This document shows, piece after piece, positions 44,516-52,856 of a stretch of DNA of 64,000 nucleotides. The notes beneath the pieces were generated by a model, which saw nothing but the letters and a program-made list of their open reading frames with translations, searched no databases and was not told where the DNA came from. How positions within the stretch are numbered: position 1 is the stretch's first letter; each line of letters starts with the position of its first letter. The position numbers and the translations under genes were made by a program. This stretch comes from Streptomyces sp. PCS3-D2 (GTDB lineage Bacteria; Actinomycetota; Actinomycetes; Streptomycetales; Streptomycetaceae), in the NCBI RefSeq assembly GCF_000612545.2, contig NZ_CP097800.1, forward strand, positions 6,354,501-6,418,500, given 5' to 3'.

Positions 44516-44551
44516 GGCGAGGGCGGAGGCACATCGGCCGACGGGTCCTGA
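44480..44551 (+). repeat. 36-bp tandem duplication across the ppm1 stop codon
   Basis: 44480-44515 (the last 12 codons including TGA) and 44516-44551 are adjacent and identical at 31 of 36 bases; both end in GGTCCTGA. The repeat length is a multiple of three, so the second copy stays in frame with its own stop. Confidence 0.8.
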
Positions 44552-44694
44552 TTCCGGGGAGCCTGTCGACCACGCCGGGTCGCGGGCGCCGTCCCGCGCC
44601 GCTCTCCGGTCCGGCCCCGGGGCACGCCCCCTAGGGGGGCCTCCGTACCTCCGGCTGAGGACACTTTTATCCGGCCCCAGGCACACTGGATGCT

Positions 44695-45288
44695 ATGACG
44701 ACCGGCACTGGATCCCTGCGAACGGGCACCCCGACGGCTTCCCGTCGGCGCTCGCCCGCCCGAACCTTCCTCCCCCTGGCCATCGCCGCCTGGCTGATCC
44801 TGGAGATCTGGCTGCTCGGCATGGTCGCCGACGCGGCCGGCGGGCTGGCCGTGGCCGCACTGATCGCCGGCGGACTGGTCCTGGGCGCGGTGGTCATCAA
44901 GCGTGCCGGGCGACGGGCCTTCAAGAACCTGACGGACACCTTCCAGCAGGCCCAGCAGGGGCGGCAGCCCGCCCCGCAGCAGCCCGGCCGGGGCAATGGC
45001 CTGACGATGCTGGCGGGCCTGCTCCTCATGCTCCCGGGCCTGCTGTCGGACGTCGCGGGCCTGCTCCTGCTGCTCCCGCCCGTCCGGGCGTGGGCCGGTC
45101 GCAGGGCCACGCGTTCTCTGGAGCGGAAGATGGCCGCGGCACCTTCGGGCAGCTTCGGCGATGCCTTCCAGCAGGCCCGCATCCACTACCCCGACGGCAA
45201 GATCGTCCAGGGAGAGGTCGTCCGCGAGGACCGGCCGGGGGCGCCGGACGGCCCGGACACCACCTACCGCCCGCCGCTCACGCCGTAG
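44695..45288 (+). CDS. FxsA-family membrane protein
   Basis: Membrane protein of 197 aa with the FxsA domain: LILEIWLLGMVADAAGGLAV, then LTDTFQQAQQ and MLAGLLLMLPGLLSDVAGLL (about four segments). In E. coli FxsA alleviates F-plasmid exclusion of phage T7; the actinomycete role is unknown. The C-terminal tail (about 150-197) is hydrophilic. ATG 44695 lies in GATGCTATGACG. It is convergent with rbpA across a 20-bp-stem terminator. Confidence 0.88.
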   Translation: MTTGTGSLRTGTPTASRRRSPARTFLPLAIAAWLILEIWLLGMVADAAGGLAVAALIAGGLVLGAVVIKRAGRRAFKNLTDTFQQAQQGRQPAPQQPGRGNGLTMLAGLLLMLPGLLSDVAGLLLLLPPVRAWAGRRATRSLERKMAAAPSGSFGDAFQQARIHYPDGKIVQGEVVREDRPGAPDGPDTTYRPPLTP

Positions 45289-45300
45289 GCTCGCGATCAC

Positions 45301-45343
45301 GCCGAGGGGCCCCGCCACACACTGTGTGGCGGGGCCCCTCGGC
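45301..45343. terminator. Very strong bidirectional terminator (fxsA/rbpA)
   Basis: Two perfectly complementary 20-base arms, 45301-45320 and 45324-45343, with an ACT loop lie between the convergent stops at 45288 and 45363. Confidence 0.92.
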
Positions 45344-45362
45344 TTGTGCGTTCGTCCGGCTG

Positions 45363-45737
45363 TCAGGCGGACTTGCGGCTGTCCCGCGGATGCACGGCAA
45401 TGTTCATGGCGCCGGAGCGCAGGACCGCCAGCCGTTCGGCCAGCACTTCCTCCAGCTCCTCGCGAGTGCGTCGCTCCATGAGCATGTCCCAGTGCGTTCG
45501 CGCAGGCTTGCCCTTCTTCTCTTCGGGCCCGTCCCCGTCCACGAGGAGTGCCATGGCGCCGCACGCCTTGCACTCCCACTCCGGCGGAATCTCTGCCTCA
45601 ACCGAGAACGGCATCTCAAATCGATGTCCGTTCTGGCATGCGTACTCCACCGCCTGGCGCGGGGCCAGATCGATGCCGCGGTCCGTCTCGTAGCTGGTAA
45701 CCACGAGGCGCGTACCGCGGAGAGCTCGCTCACTCAT
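45363..45737 (-). CDS. rbpA: RNA polymerase-binding protein RbpA
   Basis: Essential-type actinobacterial activator that binds the principal sigma factor (HrdB) and RNA polymerase and stabilises the open complex. The 124-aa protein has the core domain (SYETDRGIDLAPRQAVEYAC, zinc-type Cys pairs C34 and CKACG), the basic linker (EEKKGKPARTHWDML) and the C-terminal sigma-interaction helix (MERRTREELEEVLAERLAVL). Upstream lies a match to a SigR promoter, consistent with thiol-stress induction known for S. coelicolor rbpA. Confidence 0.95.
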   Translation of the reverse strand: MSERALRGTRLVVTSYETDRGIDLAPRQAVEYACQNGHRFEMPFSVEAEIPPEWECKACGAMALLVDGDGPEEKKGKPARTHWDMLMERRTREELEEVLAERLAVLRSGAMNIAVHPRDSRKSA

Positions 45738-46050
45738 GAATCGTGCCTCCCGGGCTTGTCGCCCACAGGACAGGTGTCGCTGTCGTCGTCATCCGGTCAA
45801 CGTCCGGTCGGCGGTATAGATTCCCGCTCCGGGTCGTGCGTCGCCCGTCGTACCGCCCCTTGTTGTACCCACCAGTGCCCGTTTTGTCACATCTGGCAGC
45901 AGATGTCACCCAACGTCTAGACTTCTTTGGCGTGCAGTAACGGTCCGCCTGGCAGGCCAAAGGCGTACACTACCGCCCCTTCGCCGCAACGTCTAAATCC
46001 GTTCGGAATTCGTTCGTGAATCCGGATCGGGCGCGGGCGGGAACCCGGTC
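45738..46050. other. rbpA upstream region with promoters and short repeats
   Basis: Holds the SigR promoter (45799-45825). Minus strand GTGACA-17-TACAAC (45867-45890 region) is a possible second, vegetative promoter. Also present are an inverted repeat ACATCTG-GCAG-CAGATGT (45888-45905), an 11-base direct repeat TACCGCCCCTT (45850-45860, 45970-45980) and a 9-base repeat CAACGTCTA (45910-45918, 45986-45994). Confidence 0.5.
45799..45825 (-). promoter_or_regulatory. SigR-type promoter of rbpA
   Basis: Minus strand GGGAAT (45820-45825), exactly 18 bases, GTT (45799-45801): an exact match to the Streptomyces SigR consensus GGGAAT-N18-GTT, 62 bases before the rbpA start. Confidence 0.85.
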
Positions 46051-47454
46051 TCAGATCCGCTCCGGAACAGGATTGCCCGCCGCCTCCACCGCGCGGCGCA
46101 CCGGCACTCGCGCCAGCAGCAGGAACCCCAGTGCGAAGAAGGCCACCAGCGAGATGATCGCGTCCCGGTAGCTGCCCGTCAGCTGGTACGTCAGACCGAA
46201 GACGAGCGGCCCCACCCAGCTCAGGCCGCGGTCGCTCATCTCGTACGCCGAGAAGTACTCGGCCTCCTTGCCCGCGGGCACCAAGTGCGAGAACAGCGAG
46301 CGCGACAGCGCCTGGCTGCCGCCCAGCACCAGGCCGATCATGGCGGCGAGGGCGAAGAACCACACCGGCGTCCGGGCGGGCAGGAAGTAGCCGACCCCCA
46401 GCGTCACCGTCCACGCCACCAGCGAACCCAGGATCGTCCGCTTGGCGCCGTAGATCCGGGCCAGTCGGCCCATGGCCAGCGCGCCGCCGACCGCCAGGAC
46501 CTGCACCAGCAGGACCGCCCCGATGAGGGTGCCCTGTTCCAGTTGCAGCTCCTCGGAGCCGTAGACGGAGGCCTGGGAGATCACCGTCTGCACGCCGTCG
46601 TTGTAGATCAGGTACGCCAGCAGGAACGACAGCGTCAGCGGATAGCGCCGCATGTCCTTGAACGTGGCCACCAGCTGCTTCCAGCCGCTGACGGCCGGTG
46701 CCGCTCCCGGCTCCCGGACCACGGCGCGGTCGCGCAGCCGACGCAGCGGGATCAGCGCGAAGGCGCCCCACCACAGTCCCGCGGAGGCCAGGCAGATCCG
46801 GATGGCCATGCCCTCCGAGACGCCGAAGGTGTCGTGGCCCAGATAGAGGGCCAGGTTCATGACGAGCATCACGGAGCCGGCGGTGTAGCCGAAGGCCCAG
46901 CCGCGCGAGGACACGGTGTCCCGCTCGTCCGGGGTGGAGATCTGCGGCAGGTAGGCGTTGTAGAGCACCATCGACACGGACAGCGACGCATTCGCCACGA
47001 TCAGCAGGAAGCCGCCGAGCAGGTACCGCTCGCCGCCCAGGAGGAACATCGCCGTCGTCGCCGCCGCCCCGGTGTACGCAGCCGCCGCCAGCAGCGGCTT
47101 CTTGCGGCCCGTCCGGTCTGCGACCGCGCCCGCGAGCGGCATCAGCAGGACGGCCAGGATCACCGACGCCGAGACCGAATAGGCGAAGAAGGATCCGGCC
47201 CGCACCGGTATGCCCAGCGGGTGCACGAAGCCCTCGGCGTCCGCGGCGGCCTTGGCCACCGAGGTGAGGTAGGGGCCGAGGAACACCGTCAGCACGCTCG
47301 CCGAGTACACCGAAACGGCGAAGTCGTAGAAGTACCAGCCGTGCTGCTCGCGCTTGCGTGCCGCCGCTGCGGCGGCCGTCCCGGCCGTGGCGGCTCTGCC
47401 GTCCTCCGCCCCGGATTCCGCTTCCTCGGTCCTGCTGCCGTTGTCCGCGCTCAC
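46051..47454 (-). CDS. MFS transporter, UMF1/Atg22 type
   Basis: Twelve-segment transporter of 467 aa. The first 38 residues are a polar Ala/Glu-rich cytoplasmic tail. EQHGWYFYDFAVSVYSASVL is the UMF1 N-terminal signature, with AGAVADRTGRKKPLLAAAAY (MFS A-motif) and NAYLPQISTPDERDTVSSRG typical of UMF1/Atg22-like proteins. A role in amino-acid efflux is suggested for Atg22 homologues, unproven in bacteria. The glycerophosphodiesterase gene ends upstream on the same strand (67-base gap). Confidence 0.88.
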   Translation of the reverse strand: MSADNGSRTEEAESGAEDGRAATAGTAAAAAARKREQHGWYFYDFAVSVYSASVLTVFLGPYLTSVAKAAADAEGFVHPLGIPVRAGSFFAYSVSASVILAVLLMPLAGAVADRTGRKKPLLAAAAYTGAAATTAMFLLGGERYLLGGFLLIVANASLSVSMVLYNAYLPQISTPDERDTVSSRGWAFGYTAGSVMLVMNLALYLGHDTFGVSEGMAIRICLASAGLWWGAFALIPLRRLRDRAVVREPGAAPAVSGWKQLVATFKDMRRYPLTLSFLLAYLIYNDGVQTVISQASVYGSEELQLEQGTLIGAVLLVQVLAVGGALAMGRLARIYGAKRTILGSLVAWTVTLGVGYFLPARTPVWFFALAAMIGLVLGGSQALSRSLFSHLVPAGKEAEYFSAYEMSDRGLSWVGPLVFGLTYQLTGSYRDAIISLVAFFALGFLLLARVPVRRAVEAAGNPVPERI

Positions 47455-47521
47455 TCGGTGTCCCCCTCGGTGGTCCCGTACCGCGACGGCCGCCGGATCC
47501 GCCGCGGCGGCCGAGGGCGGG

Positions 47522-48292
47522 TCAGGCCCAGGCGCCGCGCCGGTCCAGCACCGTGCGCAACATGTCGATGTGGTCGGTCATGATGCCATCGACACCCAGG
47601 TCGAGGAGAGCCTCCATACGTTCCGGTTCGTTCACGGTCCACACGTGGACCTGCAGGCCCCGCTCGTGCGCGGTCCGGACGAAGCGCCGGTCCACCACCC
47701 GGATGCCCGCCTGGGTCTCCGGAACCTGGGCGGCCACCGCCCCGACGCGCAGCGCCGCCGGGATCGCGTACGAGCGCAGCCGCAGCCCGACCACCCCGCG
47801 CACGCCGTACGAGGTCGCCAGCCGTGGACCGGCGATCCTCTGGGCGCGGGCCACCCGGCTCTCCGAGAAGGAGCCCACGCAGACCCGGTCCCAGACCCCG
47901 GCGCGCGCGATCAGGTTGACCAGCGGGTGCAGTGCCGACTCGGCCTTGACGTCGATGTTCCAGCGCGCGTCCGGGAACTCCTCCAGCAGCTCCTCGAAGA
48001 GCGGCAGCGGCTCGGTGCCCCCCACCCGGGCCGTGCGCACCCGCTTCCAGGGCAGCTCGGCGATCCGGCCGCGGCCGTCGGTGACCCGGTCCAGCGTGGA
48101 GTCGTGGAAGGCGACGAGCTTGCCGTCGGCCGTGGCGTGCACATCGGTCTCGAAGTACCGGTAGCCCGCCCCGGCGGCCCGGCGGAACGCCGCGGCGGTG
48201 TTCTCCAGCCCGTCCGCGGCACCTCCCCGGTGTGCGAAGGGGATCGGAGCCGGGTGGTCCAGATACGGATGGCGAAGGCGTACGTGCGTCAC
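47522..48292 (-). CDS. Glycerophosphodiester phosphodiesterase
   Basis: Hydrolyses glycerophosphodiesters to glycerol-3-phosphate and alcohol. The 256-aa GDPD domain is complete: PFAHRGGAADGLENTAAAFR (catalytic His and Glu), YFETDVHATADGKLVAFHDS (metal Glu/Asp and second His), WNIDVKAES and VWTVNEPERMEALLDLGVDG with MTDH. There is no signal peptide, so it is cytoplasmic. GTG 48292 gives a normal N-terminus; the longer frame to 48448 is low-complexity. Likely upstream partner of the UMF1 transporter gene. Confidence 0.92.
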   Translation of the reverse strand: MTHVRLRHPYLDHPAPIPFAHRGGAADGLENTAAAFRRAAGAGYRYFETDVHATADGKLVAFHDSTLDRVTDGRGRIAELPWKRVRTARVGGTEPLPLFEELLEEFPDARWNIDVKAESALHPLVNLIARAGVWDRVCVGSFSESRVARAQRIAGPRLATSYGVRGVVGLRLRSYAIPAALRVGAVAAQVPETQAGIRVVDRRFVRTAHERGLQVHVWTVNEPERMEALLDLGVDGIMTDHIDMLRTVLDRRGAWA

Positions 48293-48451
48293 GGCGGCAG
48301 TATCCCCCGCGGCGGCCGGGAGCGGTGGTACGCGTGGTGAACGGGACAGGGCCCTGGTGCAGGTGGACTGACTCGTGGCACGCTGTGCCCCGGAGAGCAA
48401 TCCAATCCAGGCCTCTACCGAGGCCAATCGGACGAAAGTGGACCGCACGCC

Positions 48452-49954
48452 ATGGCCGAATGGACCTCAGCGGTCGGTGCCGCCCAGCTGGCCCGCCTCA
48501 TCACCTCGCAGCAGGAGCGGAACTCCGTGCCGGGCGCCCGCAAGCCGCCCGCCTACCGCACGCTCGCCGACGGGGTCCGGCTGCTCGTTCTGGAGGGCCG
48601 GGTCCCGGTCGCCGCCCGGCTCCCCGCCGAGCGCGAGCTCGCCGCCGCCCTCTCCCTCAGCCGTACCACCGTCGCCGCCGCGTACGAGGCGCTGCGCGGG
48701 GAGGGCTTCCTCGAATCCCGCCGCGGCGCGGGCAGCTGGACGTCCGTCCCCGCGGGCAATCCACTGCCCGCCCGGGGGCTCGAACCGCTGCCGCCCGAGT
48801 CCCTCGGCTCGATGATCGACCTCGGCTGTGCCGCCCTCCCCGCCCCCGAACCGTGGCTGACCCGGGCCGTCCAGGGCGCCCTGGAGGAGTTGCCCCCGTA
48901 CGCGCACACGCACGGCGACTATCCGGCGGGCCTCCCGGCGCTGCGCCGGATGCTCGCCGACCGCTACACCGAGCAGGGCATCCCCACCATGCCCGAGCAG
49001 ATCATGGTGACCACCGGGGCGATGGGAGCCATCGACGCCATCTGCAGCCTCTTCGCGGGCCGCGGCGAGCGGATCGCCGTCGAGTCGCCCTCCTACGCCA
49101 ACATCCTCCAGCTGATGCGCGCCGCCGGGGCCCGGCTCGTACCGGTCGCCATGGGCGACGGGCTGACGGGCTGGGACATGGACGTCTGGCGCCAGGTCCT
49201 GCGCGACTCGGCGCCGCGCCTCGCCTACGTCGTGGCCGACTTCCACAACCCCACCGGAGCCCTGGCCTCCGAGGAGCAGCGCCGCGCGATGGTCGCGGCG
49301 GCCCGCTCCGCGGGAACCGTCCTCGTCGCCGACGAGACCATGCTCGAACTCCAGCTGGAGCCGGATCTGGAGATGCCCCGCCCGGTCTGCGCCTTCGACC
49401 CGGCCGGCAGCACCGTGATCACCGTGGGCTCCGCCAGCAAGGCCTTCTGGGCGGGCATGCGGATCGGCTGGGTCCGTGCGGCTCCCGACGTGGTCCGCAG
49501 CCTGGTCGCGGCCCGCGCCTACGCCGACCTGGGCACGCCGGTGCTGGAGCAGCTCGCGGTGAACTGGCTGATGCGGACCGGCGGCTGGCAGCAGGCGGTG
49601 GAGATCCGCCGGCAGCAGGCCAGGGAGAACCGCGACGCACTGGTCGCGGCGGTCCGGCGGGAGCTCCCGGGCTGGGAGTTCGAGGTCCCGGCCGGCGGCC
49701 TGACCCTGTGGGCCCGCGCCGGCGGCCTGTCCGGCTCCCGCCTGGCCGAGGTGGGTGAGCGGGTCGGGGTGCGGGTCCCCTCGGGCCCGCGGTTCGGTGT
49801 GGACGGCGCCTTCGAGGGCTACGTCCGCCTGCCCTTCACCGTCGGCGGGCCGGTGGCCGAGGAGGCCGCCGGCCGCCTGGCGGCGGCAGCGAGCCTGGTC
49901 GGCAACGGCGCGGGCGACAGCGGAGCCGAACCTCCGCGCACCTTCGTGGCGTAG
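48452..49954 (+). CDS. MocR-type regulator (GntR HTH fused to aminotransferase-like domain)
   Basis: PLP-dependent regulator of 500 aa. The N-terminal GntR winged helix (about 35-100) has LPAERELAAALSLSRTTVAA; the C-terminal fold-type I domain (about 120-485) has DFHNPTGALASEEQ and the PLP lysine in VGSASKAFWAGMRIGWV. MocR proteins sense PLP or a PLP-amino-acid adduct and usually control a divergent or adjacent gene. Upstream AGGTGGACTG (48361-48370) and AGTGGACCG (48437-48445) resemble direct-repeat MocR boxes. Target is unknown; the glycerophosphodiesterase gene is divergent. Confidence 0.88.
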   Translation: MAEWTSAVGAAQLARLITSQQERNSVPGARKPPAYRTLADGVRLLVLEGRVPVAARLPAERELAAALSLSRTTVAAAYEALRGEGFLESRRGAGSWTSVPAGNPLPARGLEPLPPESLGSMIDLGCAALPAPEPWLTRAVQGALEELPPYAHTHGDYPAGLPALRRMLADRYTEQGIPTMPEQIMVTTGAMGAIDAICSLFAGRGERIAVESPSYANILQLMRAAGARLVPVAMGDGLTGWDMDVWRQVLRDSAPRLAYVVADFHNPTGALASEEQRRAMVAAARSAGTVLVADETMLELQLEPDLEMPRPVCAFDPAGSTVITVGSASKAFWAGMRIGWVRAAPDVVRSLVAARAYADLGTPVLEQLAVNWLMRTGGWQQAVEIRRQQARENRDALVAAVRRELPGWEFEVPAGGLTLWARAGGLSGSRLAEVGERVGVRVPSGPRFGVDGAFEGYVRLPFTVGGPVAEEAAGRLAAAASLVGNGAGDSGAEPPRTFVA

Positions 49955-50005
49955 CCCGGCGAGGGGCCGCGCGGTGACCCCGTCACGGCATGGGCAGGAG
50001 CGCGT

Positions 50006-50075
50006 CCGGCGCCCGGTCCAGCCCCGCAGGCCGGGCGCCGGCGGTCCGGGGCCGCGCCGCCGTCCCGCCCCGGAC
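50006..50075. terminator. Two hairpins between convergent mocR-type and sffA genes
   Basis: CCGGCGCCCGG (50006-50016) with CCGGGCGCCGG (50031-50041), and GTCCGGGGC (50044-50052) with GCCCCGGAC (50067-50075), both perfect stems, fill the gap between the stops. Confidence 0.7.
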
Positions 50076-50086
50076 GGTGCCCCCGG

Positions 50087-51661
50087 TCACGGCCGTTCCG
50101 GCACGTCGAGGGCCGCCGCGCCCACGGCCTTGGCCAGGGCCGGCCCCGGCCCCGGCTGCCGCTCCGGCAGGAGTTCCAGCACGGCCTGCCGGTGCGCCGG
50201 ATGCGCGGCCTCGTCGTAGGGGTCCGGGGTCGCCGGGACCTGGAGGCGGTGCACCGGACCCGTACCGAGCCGCGCGTACCCGCGCCCGGGCGGGACCAGG
50301 GTCGTGGGCGTGGTGTGCGGCGGCAGCCCCAGGACGTCGGAGATCTGCTGGATCGCGGCGGGCCCGAGCACGATCCGGGCACGCGTGTGCTGCCACACGG
50401 AGTCGTGGAGCAGCTCCAGGTGGTCGAACTGCTCGGCCACGACCACCGTGACGTGGGCGGGCCGCCCGTGCCGCAGCGGCACCTGGAGGTGCGTCATGGG
50501 GTCCGGCCCGCCCTCGGCCACCGCGAGGTGCGCGAGCACGCTCGGCTGGTCCAGCAGGATCCACAGCGGGCGCCGGGTGTCCTCCGGTGCCGGCCGTCCG
50601 GCCTCGCGGGCCCGGTGGATGGCGATGAGGCGGCGTTCGGTCTCCTGTGCGGCCCACTCCAGGGTGGCCACCGCGCCCACCGGTCCGCACTCCACGGCGA
50701 GGACGCCGCCGCGGCCGGACAGGCACGCGTACTCGCCGCTGCCGCCGCCGTCGACGACCAGGAGGTCGCCGCCGTGCCGCAGGGCCTGCAGGGCGAGCGA
50801 CCGGAGCAGGGTGGAGGTGCCGCTGCCGGGCTGGCCGACGGCGAGCAGGTGGGGTTCGGTGGAGCGAGGGCCGGTACGCCAGATGACCGGCGGCACGTCG
50901 CGGGGCTCGTCGCCGTCCACGACGGGCAGCGTCCGCTGCACGTTGCCGGCATCGGTGAAGCCGAGCACGCTCTCGCCGGGGGAGCTGACGAACGGCTGGG
51001 CGGCGATGCCCGTGGGCAGCGCGGCCAGCACGCTCACGTCGAGCTGGTTGCCCTCCTCGTCCCAGTCGAAGAGGTACTCCCGTCCGCGCCCGGACTTGGC
51101 GTGCAGCAGCGCCTCGATCCTGGCCCGCGAGGCGGCCTCGCCGTCGGTGAAGTAGGCCGGGTAGCGGATGTGGAGCCGGGTCAGCCGACCTGCCTGGTCG
51201 AACTCGTAGCCGCTGAAGGCCTTGTCCCACTCCCCGCCGTGGGAGAAGAGCGGACTGGGGTCCTCCGGGATGGAGAAGTAGGGCACGAGGGCCTCGTAGA
51301 GGGAGCCGAGCCGTTCGGCCTCGGCATCGCTCGGCCCGGTCTTCACCGGGGTGCGGTCGCGCCCGTGCCAGGCCGCCGTCGCCATGAGGGTGATCAGGGC
51401 GAGGAGCGGGCCGTAGGGGACGAGTGCGACCACCAGGACGCAGGCCGCGCCGAGGAACAGCGCGGGACCGCGCTTGTCCTTGGGGGTCTCGGACCATCGG
51501 CGCCGTCCGGCCGCGGCCAGGACGCGCAGGCCGCGTCCGATGACGAGGAGGGGATGGAGGACGTCCGTGGCGCTGTCGGCGGCCGTGCGAGCGATGTCGC
51601 GGCCCCGGACCAGCGAAGCGGTGCCGCTGCTGAGAATGCGGGGGAGTGGGCGCCGGGCCAC
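50087..51661 (-). CDS. sffA: SffA, SpoIIIE/FtsK-like septal protein
   Basis: Sporulation-septum protein of the SmeA-SffA pair described in Streptomyces coelicolor, where SmeA targets SffA to septa and the pair helps spore chromosome segregation and maturation. The 524-aa protein has membrane segments at about 65-100, then a cytoplasmic ATPase-like domain. The P-loop-like sequence GQPGSGTSTLLRSLALQ (276-292) has Thr at 282 where Walker A has Lys, and the Walker-B-like strand is PLWILLDQPS. The degenerate P-loop may mean a weak or lost ATPase, or a family variant. GTG 51661 follows AGGAG. smeA is directly upstream. Confidence 0.88.
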   Translation of the reverse strand: MARRPLPRILSSGTASLVRGRDIARTAADSATDVLHPLLVIGRGLRVLAAAGRRRWSETPKDKRGPALFLGAACVLVVALVPYGPLLALITLMATAAWHGRDRTPVKTGPSDAEAERLGSLYEALVPYFSIPEDPSPLFSHGGEWDKAFSGYEFDQAGRLTRLHIRYPAYFTDGEAASRARIEALLHAKSGRGREYLFDWDEEGNQLDVSVLAALPTGIAAQPFVSSPGESVLGFTDAGNVQRTLPVVDGDEPRDVPPVIWRTGPRSTEPHLLAVGQPGSGTSTLLRSLALQALRHGGDLLVVDGGGSGEYACLSGRGGVLAVECGPVGAVATLEWAAQETERRLIAIHRAREAGRPAPEDTRRPLWILLDQPSVLAHLAVAEGGPDPMTHLQVPLRHGRPAHVTVVVAEQFDHLELLHDSVWQHTRARIVLGPAAIQQISDVLGLPPHTTPTTLVPPGRGYARLGTGPVHRLQVPATPDPYDEAAHPAHRQAVLELLPERQPGPGPALAKAVGAAALDVPERP

Positions 51662-51730
51662 GGGCGTCTCCTGGAGTTCCGGTCGTGAGCGGTGTTACGG
51701 GTGGGGCTGGGGTGCCTGCTCGGGGGGCGG

Positions 51731-51925
51731 CTAGAGCTTGATCCCGCCGAGCAGGCTCGCAAGGCTCGCGGTGCTCGCCGTGATGCTCGGGGCGATGGCG
51801 GAGCCGGCGAGGAAGAAGCCGAAGAGCGAGCAGACGAAAGCGTGCGTCAGCTTCATCCCGTCCTTCTTGAAGAACAGGAAGCAGATGATGCCGAGCAGGA
51901 CCACGCCTGAAATGGACAGGACCAT
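51731..51925 (-). CDS. smeA: SmeA, small sporulation membrane protein
   Basis: Protein of 64 aa with two membrane helices (MVLSISGVVLLGIICFLFF; FVCSLFGFFLAGSAIAP) joined by a short basic loop (KKDGMKLTH). Size, topology and position 69 bases before sffA match SmeA, which localises SffA to sporulation septa. ATG 51925 follows AGGAGAACTCCTC. Expression in S. coelicolor depends on whi genes; I found no clear WhiA GACAC site in the 100 bases upstream. Confidence 0.88.
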   Translation of the reverse strand: MVLSISGVVLLGIICFLFFKKDGMKLTHAFVCSLFGFFLAGSAIAPSITASTASLASLLGGIKL

Positions 51926-52227
51926 GAGGAGTTCTCCTGGTTGGTGGGGACAGTCACCATCAGTTGTTCCAGGCTCACAGGAAGTATCAATGCGAAAAAA
52001 GGTGCATACGGGTGAATGAGGAGGTTTTTCACTTGACCGGCTCAGCCCGGCTGGCGCGTCCGCCGGACCGGGGTTCGGGGTGATCCACGCTGCGGACCGG
52101 CCCGGACCCGCGCAGGTCGGGGCGCTACTCTGGCCGTTCACCCGTACGGACGTAGCGCCGTGCGCCCCCCTGCCCGCGAGGCCCGGGGAAGCTTCATGCC
52201 AGCAGCGAGTGAAAGGCGGTACGCGCG
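51926..52227. other. Divergent intergenic region (smeA / ankyrin gene)
   Basis: Less GC-rich around 51960-52030, as expected of a promoter region for smeA. No exact SigF, SigWhiG or WhiA element is recognised. AAAGGCGG before 52228 serves the ankyrin gene. Confidence 0.45.
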
Positions 52228-52644
52228 ATGAGCGAGCACACCGAAGGCGCCTCCCCGGAGGGCCCCGACGAGGACGTCATCGAGCTGGCGACCAAGATCT
52301 TCGATCTCGCCCGCCAGGGGGAGAGCGCGCGGCTCGCCGCGTACCTCGACGCCGGGGTCCCGGCGAACCTCACCAACGACCGCGGCGACACCCTCGTCAT
52401 GCTCGCGGCCTACCACGGCCACGCCGACACCGTCACGGCCCTGCTGGCCCGCGGCGCCGAGGCGGACCGGGCCAACGACCGCGGCCAGACCCCGCTCGCC
52501 GGCGCGGTCTTCAAGGGCGAGGAGTCGGTGATCCGCGCACTGCTCGCCGGCGGGGCCGATCCGAACGCGGGAACCCCCTCCGCGGTGGACACCGCGCGCA
52601 TGTTCGCCAAGGCCGACCTGCTGGAACTCTTCGGAGCCGAGTAG
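52228..52644 (+). CDS. Ankyrin-repeat protein
   Basis: Small soluble protein of 138 aa with three ankyrin repeats: NDRGDTLVMLAAYHGHADTV, NDRGQTPLAGAVFKGEESVI and a shorter one, GGADPNAGTPSAVDTARMFA. Ankyrin repeats bind partner proteins; the partner is unknown here. Similar short ankyrin proteins occur widely in Streptomyces. ATG 52228. Confidence 0.88.
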   Translation: MSEHTEGASPEGPDEDVIELATKIFDLARQGESARLAAYLDAGVPANLTNDRGDTLVMLAAYHGHADTVTALLARGAEADRANDRGQTPLAGAVFKGEESVIRALLAGGADPNAGTPSAVDTARMFAKADLLELFGAE

Positions 52645-52856
52645 TCCGCTTTTTGCCTTGCCACGACCGGTGTGCAGCTCACAGGTTGGTCACAGCAGCC
52701 GTAAATGTGGTCGCGGTGCACAAACCGGCTGGGTCATCATGGCGTCGGATTCGATTCGCGGGCACGGGGGACGGGCAGACGGCCAGGACACGAAAGGTGC
52801 CCCGGCCCGGTCCGGCCACCCCTTGGTCACGAACCACCGACGAGAGTGAGAAGGCA

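Noticed and set aside
49983-51497. 504-codon alternative minus-strand frame over sffA
   Set aside because: Arg/Pro/Gly-rich out-of-frame translation; the sffA frame has membrane segments and a P-loop-like domain.
52658-52849. 63-codon frame before the 20-codon ORF
   Set aside because: Poor third-position bias, no ribosome-binding site, and it overlaps the probable promoter region.
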